64,000 bases of DNA from Bradyrhizobium rifense (GCF_008123425.1 NZ_VSSS01000024.1:259374-323373); one strand, 5' to 3'. Shown: positions 8,748 through 16,613, counted from the first letter of the stretch. Made by a program: numbers and translations. Notes: generated by a model not told the origin, from the sequence alone.

Positions 8748-8779
8748 AAAAGGGCCGCGCTTCTCACGAAGCGCGGCCC
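8748..8779 (-). terminator. Intrinsic terminator of flagellin 2
   Basis: Perfect 12-bp stem: GGGCCGCGCTTC (8752-8763) and GAAGCGCGGCCC (8768-8779) with a 4-base loop, followed on the minus strand by TTTT. It is 20 bases beyond the fliC2 stop. A nearly identical hairpin follows flagellin 3. Confidence 0.9.
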
Positions 8780-8798
8780 CCTTAGATGGTTTTCAGGC

Positions 8799-9707
8799 TT
8801 AGCGGAACAGCGAGAGGATGCTCTGGCTGTTCTGGTTGGCGATCGAGAGCGCCTGAACGCCGAGTTGCTGCTGGGTCTGGAGCGCCTGAAGGCGGGTGGA
8901 TTCCGCGTTCATGTCGGCGTCGACAAGCTGACCGACACCACGATTCACCGAGTCCATCAAGGTCTTGACGAAGTCCGTGTTGGTCGCAATGCGGTTCTTG
9001 ACGGCACCGAGGTCGGCGGCGGCCGAAGCCACCGAGTTGATCGCAGCAGTCACCTGCGTGATGTAGGTGCTGAGCGTGGCCTGGTCGGTCGCCGCGTCGG
9101 TCAGCGAGGTGATGTCGATCGTGTCGACCGACGCGCCGCCGCTCACCGTGTCCAGGATGCCGGTGGTGGACGTGCTGTAGAGCGAGTAGTTGGAGATCGT
9201 CAGGGTGATCGAGCCGATGGTCGGCGTGCCACCAACGCGGGAGAACGACGACACGAGGTCGAAGGTCGCTGGCGTTGCCGTCGTCACGCTCAGCCAGTTC
9301 ACGCCGTTGAAGGTTGCCGCATTGGCGGTGCCCTTCATCTGCTGCTGGATCTGGGTGATGTCAGCCTGGATCTTGGTGCGGTCGATGCCGGCGGTCTTGG
9401 CTTCGACCAGCAGCGCCTGGAGCTTGGTCAGGCCGCCGGTGCTGTCGCCGACAACCGCGGTCAGAGCGGTATACTCGGTGTCGACGGTCGCAGCCGACAG
9501 ACCGAGCGAGTCGGAGACCGCGGAGAGCGCGGCGTTGTCGGCGCGCATCGAGGTCGCGATCGACCAATAGGCGGCGTTGTCCGAAGCCGTGGCCACCCGC
9601 TGACCGGTGGAGATCCGGTTCTCGGTGGTCTGGAGGCTGGAGCTGACGTTGCGGAGGGTCTGCAGCGCGGTCATTGCTGCGGAGTTGGTGAGAAGGCTAG
9701 AACCCAT
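8799..9707 (-). CDS. fliC: Flagellin 2 (lateral-type, near-identical to flagellin 1)
   Basis: Filament subunit, 302 aa, starting MGSSLLTNSAAM at 9707 behind AAAGGGAC. It has the same terminal D0/D1 helices as flagellin 1 and differs at about six positions (Ser2Gly; Asp/Asn in MKGTANAATF; Asn/Asp in GGASVDTID; Leu/Ile; Thr/Asn; final Lys/Arg). Such similarity across 900 bases points to recent duplication or gene conversion. It has its own leader, upstream block and terminator, so it is probably a single-gene transcript. Confidence 0.95.
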   Translation of the reverse strand: MGSSLLTNSAAMTALQTLRNVSSSLQTTENRISTGQRVATASDNAAYWSIATSMRADNAALSAVSDSLGLSAATVDTEYTALTAVVGDSTGGLTKLQALLVEAKTAGIDRTKIQADITQIQQQMKGTANAATFNGVNWLSVTTATPATFDLVSSFSRVGGTPTIGSITLTISNYSLYSTSTTGILDTVSGGASVDTIDITSLTDAATDQATLSTYITQVTAAINSVASAAADLGAVKNRIATNTDFVKTLMDSVNRGVGQLVDADMNAESTRLQALQTQQQLGVQALSIANQNSQSILSLFR

Positions 9708-9711
9708 TTTG

Positions 9712-9793
9712 ATGTCCCTTTGAAGATTGAGTTGATTTGGGGACATACCGGACTTGCACCGGTACGACAGGGCGGCGTCATGCCTTTGGGCTG
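9712..9793 (-). promoter_or_regulatory. Structured 5' leader of flagellin 2 mRNA
   Basis: Hairpin UACCGG/CCGGUA (9746-9764, loop UGCAAGU) is followed by AUGUCCC (9740-9746), perfectly complementary over 7 bases to GGGACAU (9712-9718), which overlaps the Shine-Dalgarno site just before the ATG. A small third stem starts GGCAUGACGCC. The anti-Shine-Dalgarno strand and the hairpin share one nucleotide, so the two helices may stack or compete. Confidence 0.75.
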
Positions 9794-9811
9794 CGGAAAA
9801 GCGGTTAGGCC

Positions 9812-9849
9812 CAACCCGTCGTAGCGGTGACCGTAGCGCGCGAAGCTTG
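9812..9849 (-). promoter_or_regulatory. Conserved 38-bp block upstream of flagellin 2 (probable promoter)
   Basis: Minus-strand ends CAAGCTTCGCGCGCTA and CTACGACGGGTTG, aligned without gaps to the blocks before flagellins 1 and 3. It lies 105 bases upstream of the start codon, leaving room for the structured leader between transcription start and gene. Confidence 0.55.
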
Positions 9850-9927
9850 TGCGGGGCTTGTGGGTCTGTGTCCCGGCCGCAACAGCGCAGCCGAAATCGC
9901 GGCGTGAGCGGGACGTCACGTCAAACG

Positions 9928-9958
9928 AAAGGGCCGCGCTTCGCGAGAAGCGCGGCCC
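9928..9958 (-). terminator. Terminator hairpin of flagellin 3
   Basis: Perfect 12-bp stem GGGCCGCGCTTC (9931-9942) and GAAGCGCGGCCC (9947-9958), loop of 4, then TTT on the minus strand. The stem sequence is identical to that after flagellin 2; only the loop differs. Confidence 0.85.
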
Positions 9959-9980
9959 TCCCCCAGATGGTTTTTCAGGC

Positions 9981-10886
9981 TTAGCGGAACAGCGAGAGGA
10001 TGCTCTGGCTGCTGCTGTTGGCGATCGAGAGCGCCTGAACACCGAGCTGCTGCTGGACCTGGAGAGCCGACAGACGGGTGGACTCCTGGTTCATGTCGGC
10101 GTCGACGAGCTGGCCGATACCGCGAGACACCGAGTCCATCAGCGACTTCACGAAGTCCGTATTGGTCGAGATACGGTTCTTGACGGCGCCGAGGTTGGCG
10201 GCGGCCGAAGCCACCGAGTTGATCGCAGCAGTGACCTGCGAGATGTAGGTATCGAGCGTGGCCTGGTCGGTTGCCGCGTCAGTCAGCGTGGAGATGTCGA
10301 TCGTGTTGACCGACACGCCGCTGCTCACCGTGTCCAGGATGCCGTTGGTGGACGAGCTGTAGAGCGCATAGTTGGCAGTGGTCAGCTGGATGGAGCCGGT
10401 GGTCGGCGTGCTGCCGACGCGGGAGTACGACGACACCAGATCAACCGTCGCCGGCGTGGCCGTCGTCGTGCTCAGCCAGTTGACGCCGTTGAAGGTCGCC
10501 GCATCCGCGGTGCTCTTCATCTGTTGCTGGATCTGGGTGACGTCCGCCTGGATCTTGGTGCGGTCGATACCCGCCGTCTTGGCTTCGACCAGCAACGACT
10601 GCAGCTTGGTCAGGCCGCCGGTGCTGTCGCCGACAACCGAGGTCAGAGCGGTATATTCGGTGTCGACGGTCGCGGCCGACAGACCGAGCGAGTCGGAGAC
10701 GGCGGAGAGCGCGGCGTTGTCGGCGCGCATCGAGGTCGCGATCGACCAGTAGGCAGCGTTGTCCGAAGCAGTCGAGACGCGCTGGCCGGTGGAGATGCGG
10801 GTCTGCGTGGTGGCGAGTTGGGAGCTCACAGACCGCAGGGTCTGGAGGGCGGTCATAGCGGTCGAGTTCGTAAGCAGGCTTGACAT
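9981..10886 (-). CDS. fliC: Flagellin 3 (lateral-type, diverged copy)
   Basis: Filament subunit, 301 aa, starting MSSLLTNSTAMTALQTLRSV at 10886 behind AAAGGGACAT. It shares the terminal helices with flagellins 1 and 2 but differs more in the middle (TLVSSYSRVGSTPTTGSIQL region; SSSTNGILDTVSSGVSVN) and ends SIANSSSQSILSLFR. First in transcription order of the three flagellin genes. The divergence suggests an older duplication than that of flagellins 1 and 2. Own leader, upstream block and terminator are present. Confidence 0.95.
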   Translation of the reverse strand: MSSLLTNSTAMTALQTLRSVSSQLATTQTRISTGQRVSTASDNAAYWSIATSMRADNAALSAVSDSLGLSAATVDTEYTALTSVVGDSTGGLTKLQSLLVEAKTAGIDRTKIQADVTQIQQQMKSTADAATFNGVNWLSTTTATPATVDLVSSYSRVGSTPTTGSIQLTTANYALYSSSTNGILDTVSSGVSVNTIDISTLTDAATDQATLDTYISQVTAAINSVASAAANLGAVKNRISTNTDFVKSLMDSVSRGIGQLVDADMNQESTRLSALQVQQQLGVQALSIANSSSQSILSLFR

Positions 10887-10891
10887 TGCGA

Positions 10892-10980
10892 ATGTCCCTT
10901 TGATGTACGCGTTACATTTTCACGAGGGGACATACCGGGCTTTCACCGGTACGGAGGGGCGGCATCATGCCTTTGGACTG
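10892..10980 (-). promoter_or_regulatory. Structured 5' leader of flagellin 3 mRNA
   Basis: Hairpin UACCGG/CCGGUA (10933-10951, loop UGAAAGC), then AUGUCCC (10927-10933), perfectly complementary to GGGACAU (10892-10898) over the Shine-Dalgarno region. The small stem GGCAUGAUGCC (10961-10971) is also kept. The linker between the pairing segments is longer (28 nt) and unrelated in sequence to the other two leaders, so the complementarity is conserved where the linker is not. Confidence 0.75.
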
Positions 10981-10991
10981 TGGGTGGGGTC

Positions 10992-11029
10992 CAACCCGCC
11001 GTGCCGCATAGCTAGCACGCCGAATCTTG
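10992..11029 (-). promoter_or_regulatory. Conserved 38-bp block upstream of flagellin 3 (probable promoter)
   Basis: Minus-strand ends CAAGATTCGGCGTGCTA and CACGGCGGGTTG match the blocks before flagellins 1 and 2, while sequences further upstream do not align. Confidence 0.5.
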
Positions 11030-11096
11030 CTTCCGAATTAAGACGGGCCTGAATTCTTCAGCAAAATCATATGATTAATGTTACTCTTCGCTAACC

Positions 11097-11111
11097 TTAA
11101 CCAACCGTTAG
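11097..11111. promoter_or_regulatory. CtrA-like site TTAA-N7-TTAG
   Basis: TTAACCAACCGTTAG lies just beyond the fliP stop and about 210 bases upstream of flagellin 3. It matches the CtrA consensus TTAA-N7-TTAA at seven of eight bases. CtrA controls flagellar genes in many alphaproteobacteria, but a single near match in an AT-richer gap is weak evidence. Confidence 0.3.
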
Positions 11112-11124
11112 GTCGAGGCCGCTG

Positions 11125-11865
11125 TTACGAGAACGACCGCACCAGTCCGGAGGCGAGCAGGTTCCAGCCGTCGATCAGCACGAAGAACAGCACCTTGAAC
11201 GGCAGCGCGAGGATCGACGGCGGCATCATCATCATGCCCATCGACATCGTCAGCGTCGCCACGATCATGTCGATGACGAGGAATGGCAGAATGATGAGGA
11301 AGCCGATCTCGAACGAACGCCGGAGCTCGGAGATCATGAAGGCCGGGATGATGACGCGCATGTCGATGCGCTTGTCGTCGAACTTCCTGCGAAAGCTTTC
11401 CGCGGCGAGCGACTCGAACGTCTGCAGGTCCTTGTCGCGGACATGGGCCAGCATGAATTCACGGAACGGATCGCTGATCTTCAGATAGGCCTCCTCCTCC
11501 GAGATCTCGTTCTTCATCAGCGGCTGCACGCCGGTTTCCCAGGCGCGATCGAAGGTCGGCGCCATGACGTAGAAGGTCATGAACATGGCGAGGCTGATCA
11601 GCACGAGATTCGGAGGCGTCGTCTGAAGGCCGAGGCCGGCGCGCAGGAACGAGAGCGCGACGGCGAAGCGCGTGAAGCTCGTCACCATGATGAGCAGCCC
11701 CGGTGCGACGGACAGCACCGTCAGCAGCGCCATGAGCTGGATGATCCGGCCGCTGGTCGAGCCGTTGCCGGGCGGCAGCAGCGAATTGAGGTCCGGGATC
11801 TGGGCGAACGCTACCTCGGGCAGCACGACCAGCAGCAACGCAAGCGGCAAGACTCTCAATTTCAC
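11125..11865 (-). CDS. fliP: Flagellar export gate protein FliP
   Basis: Core membrane subunit of the flagellar type III export gate. 246 aa. Cleavable signal peptide MKLRVLPLALLLVVLPEVAF at the N terminus, then the family signature around TSFTRFAVALSFLRAGLGLQ and the conserved GWNLL near the C terminus, with about four membrane segments. The 4-base overlap with fliL points to coupled translation. It is the last gene of the long basal-body unit; the next gene downstream is flagellin 3 with its own promoter region. Its usual partners fliQ and fliR are not in the window. Confidence 0.96.
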   Translation of the reverse strand: MKLRVLPLALLLVVLPEVAFAQIPDLNSLLPPGNGSTSGRIIQLMALLTVLSVAPGLLIMVTSFTRFAVALSFLRAGLGLQTTPPNLVLISLAMFMTFYVMAPTFDRAWETGVQPLMKNEISEEEAYLKISDPFREFMLAHVRDKDLQTFESLAAESFRRKFDDKRIDMRVIIPAFMISELRRSFEIGFLIILPFLVIDMIVATLTMSMGMMMMPPSILALPFKVLFFVLIDGWNLLASGLVRSFS

Positions 11866-12305
11866 TGGATCACCAACGTCTCAATGATCAATTCGCGGAC
11901 TTTGCCGGACGAGCGGATGCTGGCGCGTTCGGACAGGTCGTCACGCAGATGCTGGAGCCCGCGCGTGCCTTCGAACTGCGTGACCGACGCGGACCGCAAA
12001 TAAGTGACGATGTCTTCGCTGATATGAGCGGCCAGGATGCCGGCATCCTCGTCGCTCATGCTGTCGGTCACCATGGAGGCTTCGACCCGGGCCCAGTTGT
12101 TGGCCGGCGCCGCGAGGTTGGTCACGATCGGAGACAGCTTCCTGAGCCGCGCGCTGCCGGCGTAGCTCGACGCGATCGGCGGCGGGGTGGCACCCTTCTT
12201 GGCGTCGGCGACGCGTTCGGCTGCGGCGAACAGGTGCAAGCCCGCCAGCGCGCCCGCGCCGATCGCGACCAGGGTCAGCACGAGGATGGCTGCAATCAGG
12301 CGCAT
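11862..12305 (-). CDS. fliL: Flagellar basal body-associated protein FliL
   Basis: Single-pass inner-membrane protein that supports stator function. 147 aa from the ATG at 12305 (MRLIAAILVLTLVAIGAGAL), which has AGGGGG in front; a GTG six codons earlier lacks one. One N-terminal membrane segment (about 3-24) and a periplasmic domain with ARVEASMVTDS, DIVTYLRSASVTQFEGTRGL and the terminal VRELIIETLVIQ typical of FliL. Lies between flgH and fliP, as in Sinorhizobium. Confidence 0.88.
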   Translation of the reverse strand: MRLIAAILVLTLVAIGAGALAGLHLFAAAERVADAKKGATPPPIASSYAGSARLRKLSPIVTNLAAPANNWARVEASMVTDSMSDEDAGILAAHISEDIVTYLRSASVTQFEGTRGLQHLRDDLSERASIRSSGKVRELIIETLVIQ

Positions 12306-12335
12306 GACGCCCCCTGCTCCCACGACGCGCGAGCC

Positions 12336-13031
12336 TCAGAACGGTGCGACGGCGTCATAGATCCGGTGCCCCCATCCAGGTTGCTGCACGTCAGACAGAT
12401 TTCCGCGACCGCCATAGGACACGCGCGCCTCGGCGATCTTCTCGTAGGAGATCGTGTTGGTTCGCGAAATATCGCGTGGACGCACGATGCCGCCGACGTT
12501 GAGCACGCGCATCTCCGTGTTGATACCGAACTCCTGCGACCCGCTGATCATCATATTTCCGTTCGGCAACACGTCGGTGACGACGGCCGCAATGGAAAGC
12601 TTGATGTCCTCGGAGCGGTCGATCTGGCCGTTGCCCTTGATCTGGGTATTGGTGTTGAGGTTGGCGTTGGTCTGGCCCTTGTCCTGCCATCCAGCGACGT
12701 CCATCAGCCAGTTCAGCCCGAACTGGATCTGCGAATCGCGCGAACGGTCGGTCTTGTTGTCGAGCTTGGCCTTGTCCTGCATCGAGATGATCACCGTCAC
12801 GACATCGCCAATGCGCCGGGCACGGGGATCGCGGTAGAGATCGGTGCCGTCATCCCAGGTCGAGCGATAGCTGACGGGCGTGCGCATGCGGGGCGTCACC
12901 GGGATCGGATCGGCCGGCGCCCTCAGACCGCTGCCGACGGGCGACAGTTTCGGGCCGGTCAGGAGTTCCGCCGGATCATGGGAGCATCCGGCGAGAAGCA
13001 CGAGCGACAGGATGAGGATCAGCGTCTTCAT
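12336..13031 (-). CDS. flgH: Flagellar L-ring lipoprotein FlgH
   Basis: Outer-membrane ring lipoprotein, 231 aa. Lipoprotein signal MKTLILILSLVLLAGC with lipobox LAGC (Cys16). Family motifs include SLYRDPRARRIGDVVTVII-type sequence (here DLYRDPRARRIGDVVTV), NLNTNTQIKGNGQIDR and VVTDVLPNGNMMISGSQE. The ATG directly abuts the motE stop (TAAATG), so the two are co-translated. Confidence 0.96.
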   Translation of the reverse strand: MKTLILILSLVLLAGCSHDPAELLTGPKLSPVGSGLRAPADPIPVTPRMRTPVSYRSTWDDGTDLYRDPRARRIGDVVTVIISMQDKAKLDNKTDRSRDSQIQFGLNWLMDVAGWQDKGQTNANLNTNTQIKGNGQIDRSEDIKLSIAAVVTDVLPNGNMMISGSQEFGINTEMRVLNVGGIVRPRDISRTNTISYEKIAEARVSYGGRGNLSDVQQPGWGHRIYDAVAPF

Positions 13032-13787
13032 TTACTTGGTCTTCCCGTCATCCACGCGACGCATTCCACCGAGCAGGTCGGCGAGATGTGCTGCGCGCCC
13101 GGTCTCCATCTCGTTGAAAATTGCGCTCGAGCTCCTCGGGCTGAGCTTTGCGAGCACCGCGGCGGCCGTCTCGTCCGCCATGCCGGCGATCTGGGTGGCG
13201 GCGGCGTCCGGCTTCATGCGCGAATAGATCTCGACGACGCTCGCTTCCGCCTTCTTCAGGAAGTCGTCGCGCAGCGCCATCCACTTCTCGTATTCTGCGC
13301 GCTTGGCCTCGACTTCGGCGATCCGCTCCCGCAGCAGGCTCTCGGCCTTCTCCAGCTCTTTCAGCTGCCAGGCGAGCCTGGCGTCGACGGCGGGATCGGC
13401 CACGTTGCTGCAGAACAGCGCAACTTCATTGTCCCCAGGCGCGGCAGCTTGAGCCGGCGCCGGCTTCGGCGGCGCCGTGACACTGCCGGACTTCGCCGGA
13501 CGGGGCACGGGTGCGGGGGCCGGCGCCGGCGGAGGAGCCTCCGTCGGAACCGCCCCCGTGATTGCGGGACCCGAATCTTCGGCCGCCCAGGCTGTTGCCC
13601 GTGAATTATCGCTCGGGGCCGGCGCGTGCGGCTTCTGCGGCCCGGGCGCGCGAGCGCGTGCGAAGGAGAGCAGATTGAGCGGCTTCGACGACTTCGGCTC
13701 GTCCAGCGCCAGCGCGGGCGACGCGCCCGCGAGCGCCAACATCGCGGCCAGGAGAAGAAGTTGCGCTATGTGATCCAGCTTCAGCAT
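13032..13787 (-). CDS. motE: MotE, chaperone-like flagellar protein (MgtE N-domain)
   Basis: Probably exported, 251 aa from the ATG at 13787; an upstream ATG (13823) would add 12 residues that hide the signal peptide. Signal sequence HIAQLLLLAAMLALAGASPA, a long Pro/Ala-rich segment (about 55-130), a coiled coil (WQLKELEKAESLLRERIAEV), and a C-terminal MgtE-like helical domain (AQIAG/AAVLAKLSPRSSSAIF). In Sinorhizobium MotE is reported as a specific chaperone for MotC, and motC is encoded here too. Position between flgI and flgH is the same in both. Confidence 0.82.
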   Translation of the reverse strand: MLKLDHIAQLLLLAAMLALAGASPALALDEPKSSKPLNLLSFARARAPGPQKPHAPAPSDNSRATAWAAEDSGPAITGAVPTEAPPPAPAPAPVPRPAKSGSVTAPPKPAPAQAAAPGDNEVALFCSNVADPAVDARLAWQLKELEKAESLLRERIAEVEAKRAEYEKWMALRDDFLKKAEASVVEIYSRMKPDAAATQIAGMADETAAAVLAKLSPRSSSAIFNEMETGRAAHLADLLGGMRRVDDGKTK

Positions 13788-13854
13788 CGGGTCGCGTGCG
13801 ATTCTCGGTCGAGACCAGAGCATTGAGCGACCAAGCTTGCACGACGCTTATGCA

Positions 13855-14985
13855 TCATTGCACGATGACTTCGGCCTGCAGCGCACCGGCCGTCTTGATC
13901 GCCTGGAGGATCGCGATGATGCCGGACGGCTTCAGTCCGATCTGGTTCAGCCCGCGCACGAGGCGCTGGAGGTCGACACCGCTCAGGATCGCCACCTGCG
14001 ATCCGGCCTCGTTGGCCTCGACGATGGTCTGTGGCACCACGACCGTCTGGCCTTGCGAGAACGGCGCCGGCTGCGACACCACGGGCATCTCGGTGACACG
14101 GACCGTCAAATTGCCATGGGTGACGGCGACGGTGGAGATTCGCACGTCGCGTCCGATCACCACCGTGCCGGTGCGCTCGTTGATCACCACCCGCGCCGGC
14201 GTGTCGGGCTCGACGGTGAGCTCACCGATCTCGGCGAGAAAGCGGACCGGGCCGACGTAGCGTGGCTTGGACAGCACGATGGTCCGGTAGTCGCGCTCGA
14301 AGGCGATCTGGGCGCGATAGCGGCCGCCGGCATAGCGATTGACGGCGTCGAGGATTCGCGTCGCGGTGACGAAGTCGGGGTTCTTCAGCTCCAGCACCAG
14401 GTATTCCATCTCGTGAAGGCTACCCTGCACCTCCCGCTCGACCAGCGCGCCGTTCGGAATACGGCCCGACGTCGGCGTGCCCTGGCTGACGTTCTGGGCC
14501 TGGCCTCCGACGCTGTAACCGGCGACCATGACCGCACCTTGCGCCACCGCGTAGACCGCACCGTCGGCCGCGCGCAGCGACGTCATCACCAGCGTGCCGC
14601 CGAGCAGCGACGTCGCATCCCCCAGCGACGACACCGTTACGTCCATCCGTTCGCCTGGGCCGATCGACGGCATCAGATCCGCGGTCACCATCACGGCGGC
14701 GACGTTGCGCGTGCGTAGCGTCGTCGGCCGCGCCGAGTTGTTCGTGCTGGTCGTCTCGTTCCGGACGTTGATGCCCATGTTTTCGAGCATCGACTGCAGC
14801 GACTGTTCCGTGAATGGCGCGTTGCGCAGGGTGTCGCCGGTGCCGTTGAGGCCGATGACGAGGCCATAGCCGACGATCTGGTTTTCGCGCAGACCCTTGA
14901 TGTCCGCGATGTCCTTGATGCGGACGGCGGCCTGGGCGCTGGCGGCGGAAACGATAAGGAGAAGCGCGATCAGGAATCTGGTCAT
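13855..14985 (-). CDS. flgI: Flagellar P-ring protein FlgI
   Basis: Periplasmic ring around the rod, 376 aa. Signal peptide MTRFLIALLLIVSAASAQA, then RIKDIADIKGLRENQIVGYG and LVIGLNGTGDTLRNAPFTEQ, both diagnostic of FlgI, and a C-terminal LVRGLNQIGLKPSGIIAILQ ending. Overlaps the flgA stop by 4 bases. Length is normal for the family. Confidence 0.97.
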   Translation of the reverse strand: MTRFLIALLLIVSAASAQAAVRIKDIADIKGLRENQIVGYGLVIGLNGTGDTLRNAPFTEQSLQSMLENMGINVRNETTSTNNSARPTTLRTRNVAAVMVTADLMPSIGPGERMDVTVSSLGDATSLLGGTLVMTSLRAADGAVYAVAQGAVMVAGYSVGGQAQNVSQGTPTSGRIPNGALVEREVQGSLHEMEYLVLELKNPDFVTATRILDAVNRYAGGRYRAQIAFERDYRTIVLSKPRYVGPVRFLAEIGELTVEPDTPARVVINERTGTVVIGRDVRISTVAVTHGNLTVRVTEMPVVSQPAPFSQGQTVVVPQTIVEANEAGSQVAILSGVDLQRLVRGLNQIGLKPSGIIAILQAIKTAGALQAEVIVQ

Positions 14986-15458
14986 GACCCGTCCGCAACC
15001 CTGACGGTGCCGTCCGGCTGAACGATGGCCCTGATCATCACGCCCGTGTCGGTGTTCCGCACGGTAATGAGCGAGCCCGGTGCACCGGATTGCATAGCCG
15101 CACCGTAGGTCACGATCGACAGACCGGAGTCTTCGACCACGACCTTGACCATGGCGCCACGGGCGATGGTCCAGGGATCCTCGACCGAATTGGTGGGAAT
15201 CGGCTGGCCCGGCAGCAACGCCCGCCGCGCCATGCGGCCGACGAGGACCTGACGCCCTTCGATGAACATGGCGACACCGAGCACGTTCGGCGCAAAGGTG
15301 CGCTCGGTGATCATGTCGTCCCTGATCAGCTCTCCGGCGCGGATCGCTACAGCCGGCACCGGAAGCCGCTTCTCGTCTGCGGCGGCGAGCCGCGCGGAGA
15401 CGAGAACCAGCAGCGCGGCGGCCAACCCGCGCGCGATCAGGCCCACCCTGTTCAACAT
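14982..15458 (-). CDS. flgA: P-ring assembly chaperone FlgA
   Basis: Periplasmic chaperone for FlgI, 158 aa from the ATG at 15458, with signal peptide LIARGLAAALLVLVSARLAA. SAF-like domain: VPAVAIRAGELIRDDMITER, LLPGQPIPTNSVEDPWTI, then the C-terminal MVKVVVEDSGLSIVTYGAAM and IRAIVQPDGTVRV. An in-frame extension to 15536 is rejected because it is Arg-rich and overlaps flgG. Confidence 0.93.
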   Translation of the reverse strand: MLNRVGLIARGLAAALLVLVSARLAAADEKRLPVPAVAIRAGELIRDDMITERTFAPNVLGVAMFIEGRQVLVGRMARRALLPGQPIPTNSVEDPWTIARGAMVKVVVEDSGLSIVTYGAAMQSGAPGSLITVRNTDTGVMIRAIVQPDGTVRVADGS

Positions 15459-15471
15459 GGACACACCGGAA

Positions 15472-16263
15472 CTAGCGACTGAGATTCTTCGATACCGTCT
15501 GCGCCATCTCATCCGACGCCTGGATGACCTTGGCATTCATCTCGTAAGCGCGCTGCGCCGAGATCAACTCGGTGATTTCCTTGACGGGATCGACGTTCGA
15601 GGCTTCGAGATATTGCTGGTTGATCTTGCCGTAGCCGGCATCGCCGGGGAGACCAACGACCGGGGCGCCCGACGCCGTGGTCTCGCGATAGAGATTGCTG
15701 CCCAGCGGCTCGAGGCCCGCTTCGTTGGCGAAATTGGCAAGGTTGAGCTGGCCGATCTGCTGCGGGTTCACTACCGTGTCCAGCTTGGCGAACACCTGCC
15801 CGGTCTGGTTGACGGTGACCTGCACCGTTCCCTGCGGCACCGTGATGTTGGGATCCAGCAGGTATCCGTCCATCGTCACCAGCTGGCCGGTGGCGTTGGT
15901 GTTGAACGAGCCCGCGCGGGTGTACTGCACCTCGTTGTTCGGGCCGAGCACCTGAAACCAGCCGCGACCGTTGATCGCGAGGTCATAAGGGTTGCCGGTC
16001 TGCGTCAGCGCGCCCTGGATGTGCAGCTTGCGGATCGCGGCCGACTTGACGCCGAGGCCGAGATTGGCGCCTTCCGGGATCGGCGAGGCGCCGTTGACGT
16101 TCGCAACACCCTGCATGCGGTCCATCTGGTAGAACAGATCGGTGAATTCCGCACGTGCACGCTTGAACGACGTCGTGTTGATGTTGGCGATGTTGTTCGC
16201 GATGACTTCGATATTGGTCTGCTGGGCATTCATGCCCGTGGCCGCGATGGCAAGCGATTTCAC
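15472..16263 (-). CDS. flgG: Flagellar distal rod protein FlgG
   Basis: Distal rod subunit, 263 aa. N-terminal [20 protein letters not shown] followed by [20 protein letters not shown], then [20 protein letters not shown] and [18 protein letters not shown]-terminal [20 protein letters not shown] and [12 protein letters not shown]. These place it as FlgG rather than FlgF or FlgE. Downstream of fliE with a 17-base gap. Confidence 0.97.
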   Translation of the reverse strand: MKSLAIAATGMNAQQTNIEVIANNIANINTTSFKRARAEFTDLFYQMDRMQGVANVNGASPIPEGANLGLGVKSAAIRKLHIQGALTQTGNPYDLAINGRGWFQVLGPNNEVQYTRAGSFNTNATGQLVTMDGYLLDPNITVPQGTVQVTVNQTGQVFAKLDTVVNPQQIGQLNLANFANEAGLEPLGSNLYRETTASGAPVVGLPGDAGYGKINQQYLEASNVDPVKEITELISAQRAYEMNAKVIQASDEMAQTVSKNLSR

Positions 16264-16280
16264 AGCGTCATTCCTTCAGA

Positions 16281-16613
16281 TCAAATCGACATACGAACGA
16301 CTTCTTGGTAGGCTTGCACGACCTTGTCGCGGACGGCGACCGCGGTCTGCAAGGCCTGCTCGGCCGACATCAGCGCTTCGACGACTTTCCGCGTCGATTC
16401 CTTGCCCTGCATCGCCGAGATCGACGCGCTCTCGCCGGCCTTCAGCGTACCGATCGCGTCCGTGGTCACCTGCTTCATCACCGAATCGAAGCCAACGTCG
16501 TCGCCGGCCTGAACCGGGGACGTCGCGCTGGGCGCAATGGTCTGCGTTTCGGTGATGCGGGACGCCGCCGCCTGCCCTGCGGTGATCGCAGTGGATGAAA
16601 TCGCTTCTAGCAT
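16281..16613 (-). CDS. fliE: Hook-basal body adaptor protein FliE
   Basis: Rod adaptor between MS-ring and rod, 110 aa, helical. C-terminal signature ESTRKVVEALMSAEQALQTA and VRDKVVQAYQEVVRMSI is diagnostic. N-terminal part is Ala/Thr-rich. Two bases separate it from flgC, so it is in the flgBC-fliE-flgG unit. Confidence 0.95.
   Translation of the reverse strand: MLEAISSTAITAGQAAASRITETQTIAPSATSPVQAGDDVGFDSVMKQVTTDAIGTLKAGESASISAMQGKESTRKVVEALMSAEQALQTAVAVRDKVVQAYQEVVRMSI

Noticed and set aside
8500-11000. Repeated 50-60 bp elements at about 1.2 kb spacing, considered as CRISPR or insertion repeats
   Set aside because: They are leaders of three flagellin genes; spacing is gene-length and no spacers exist.
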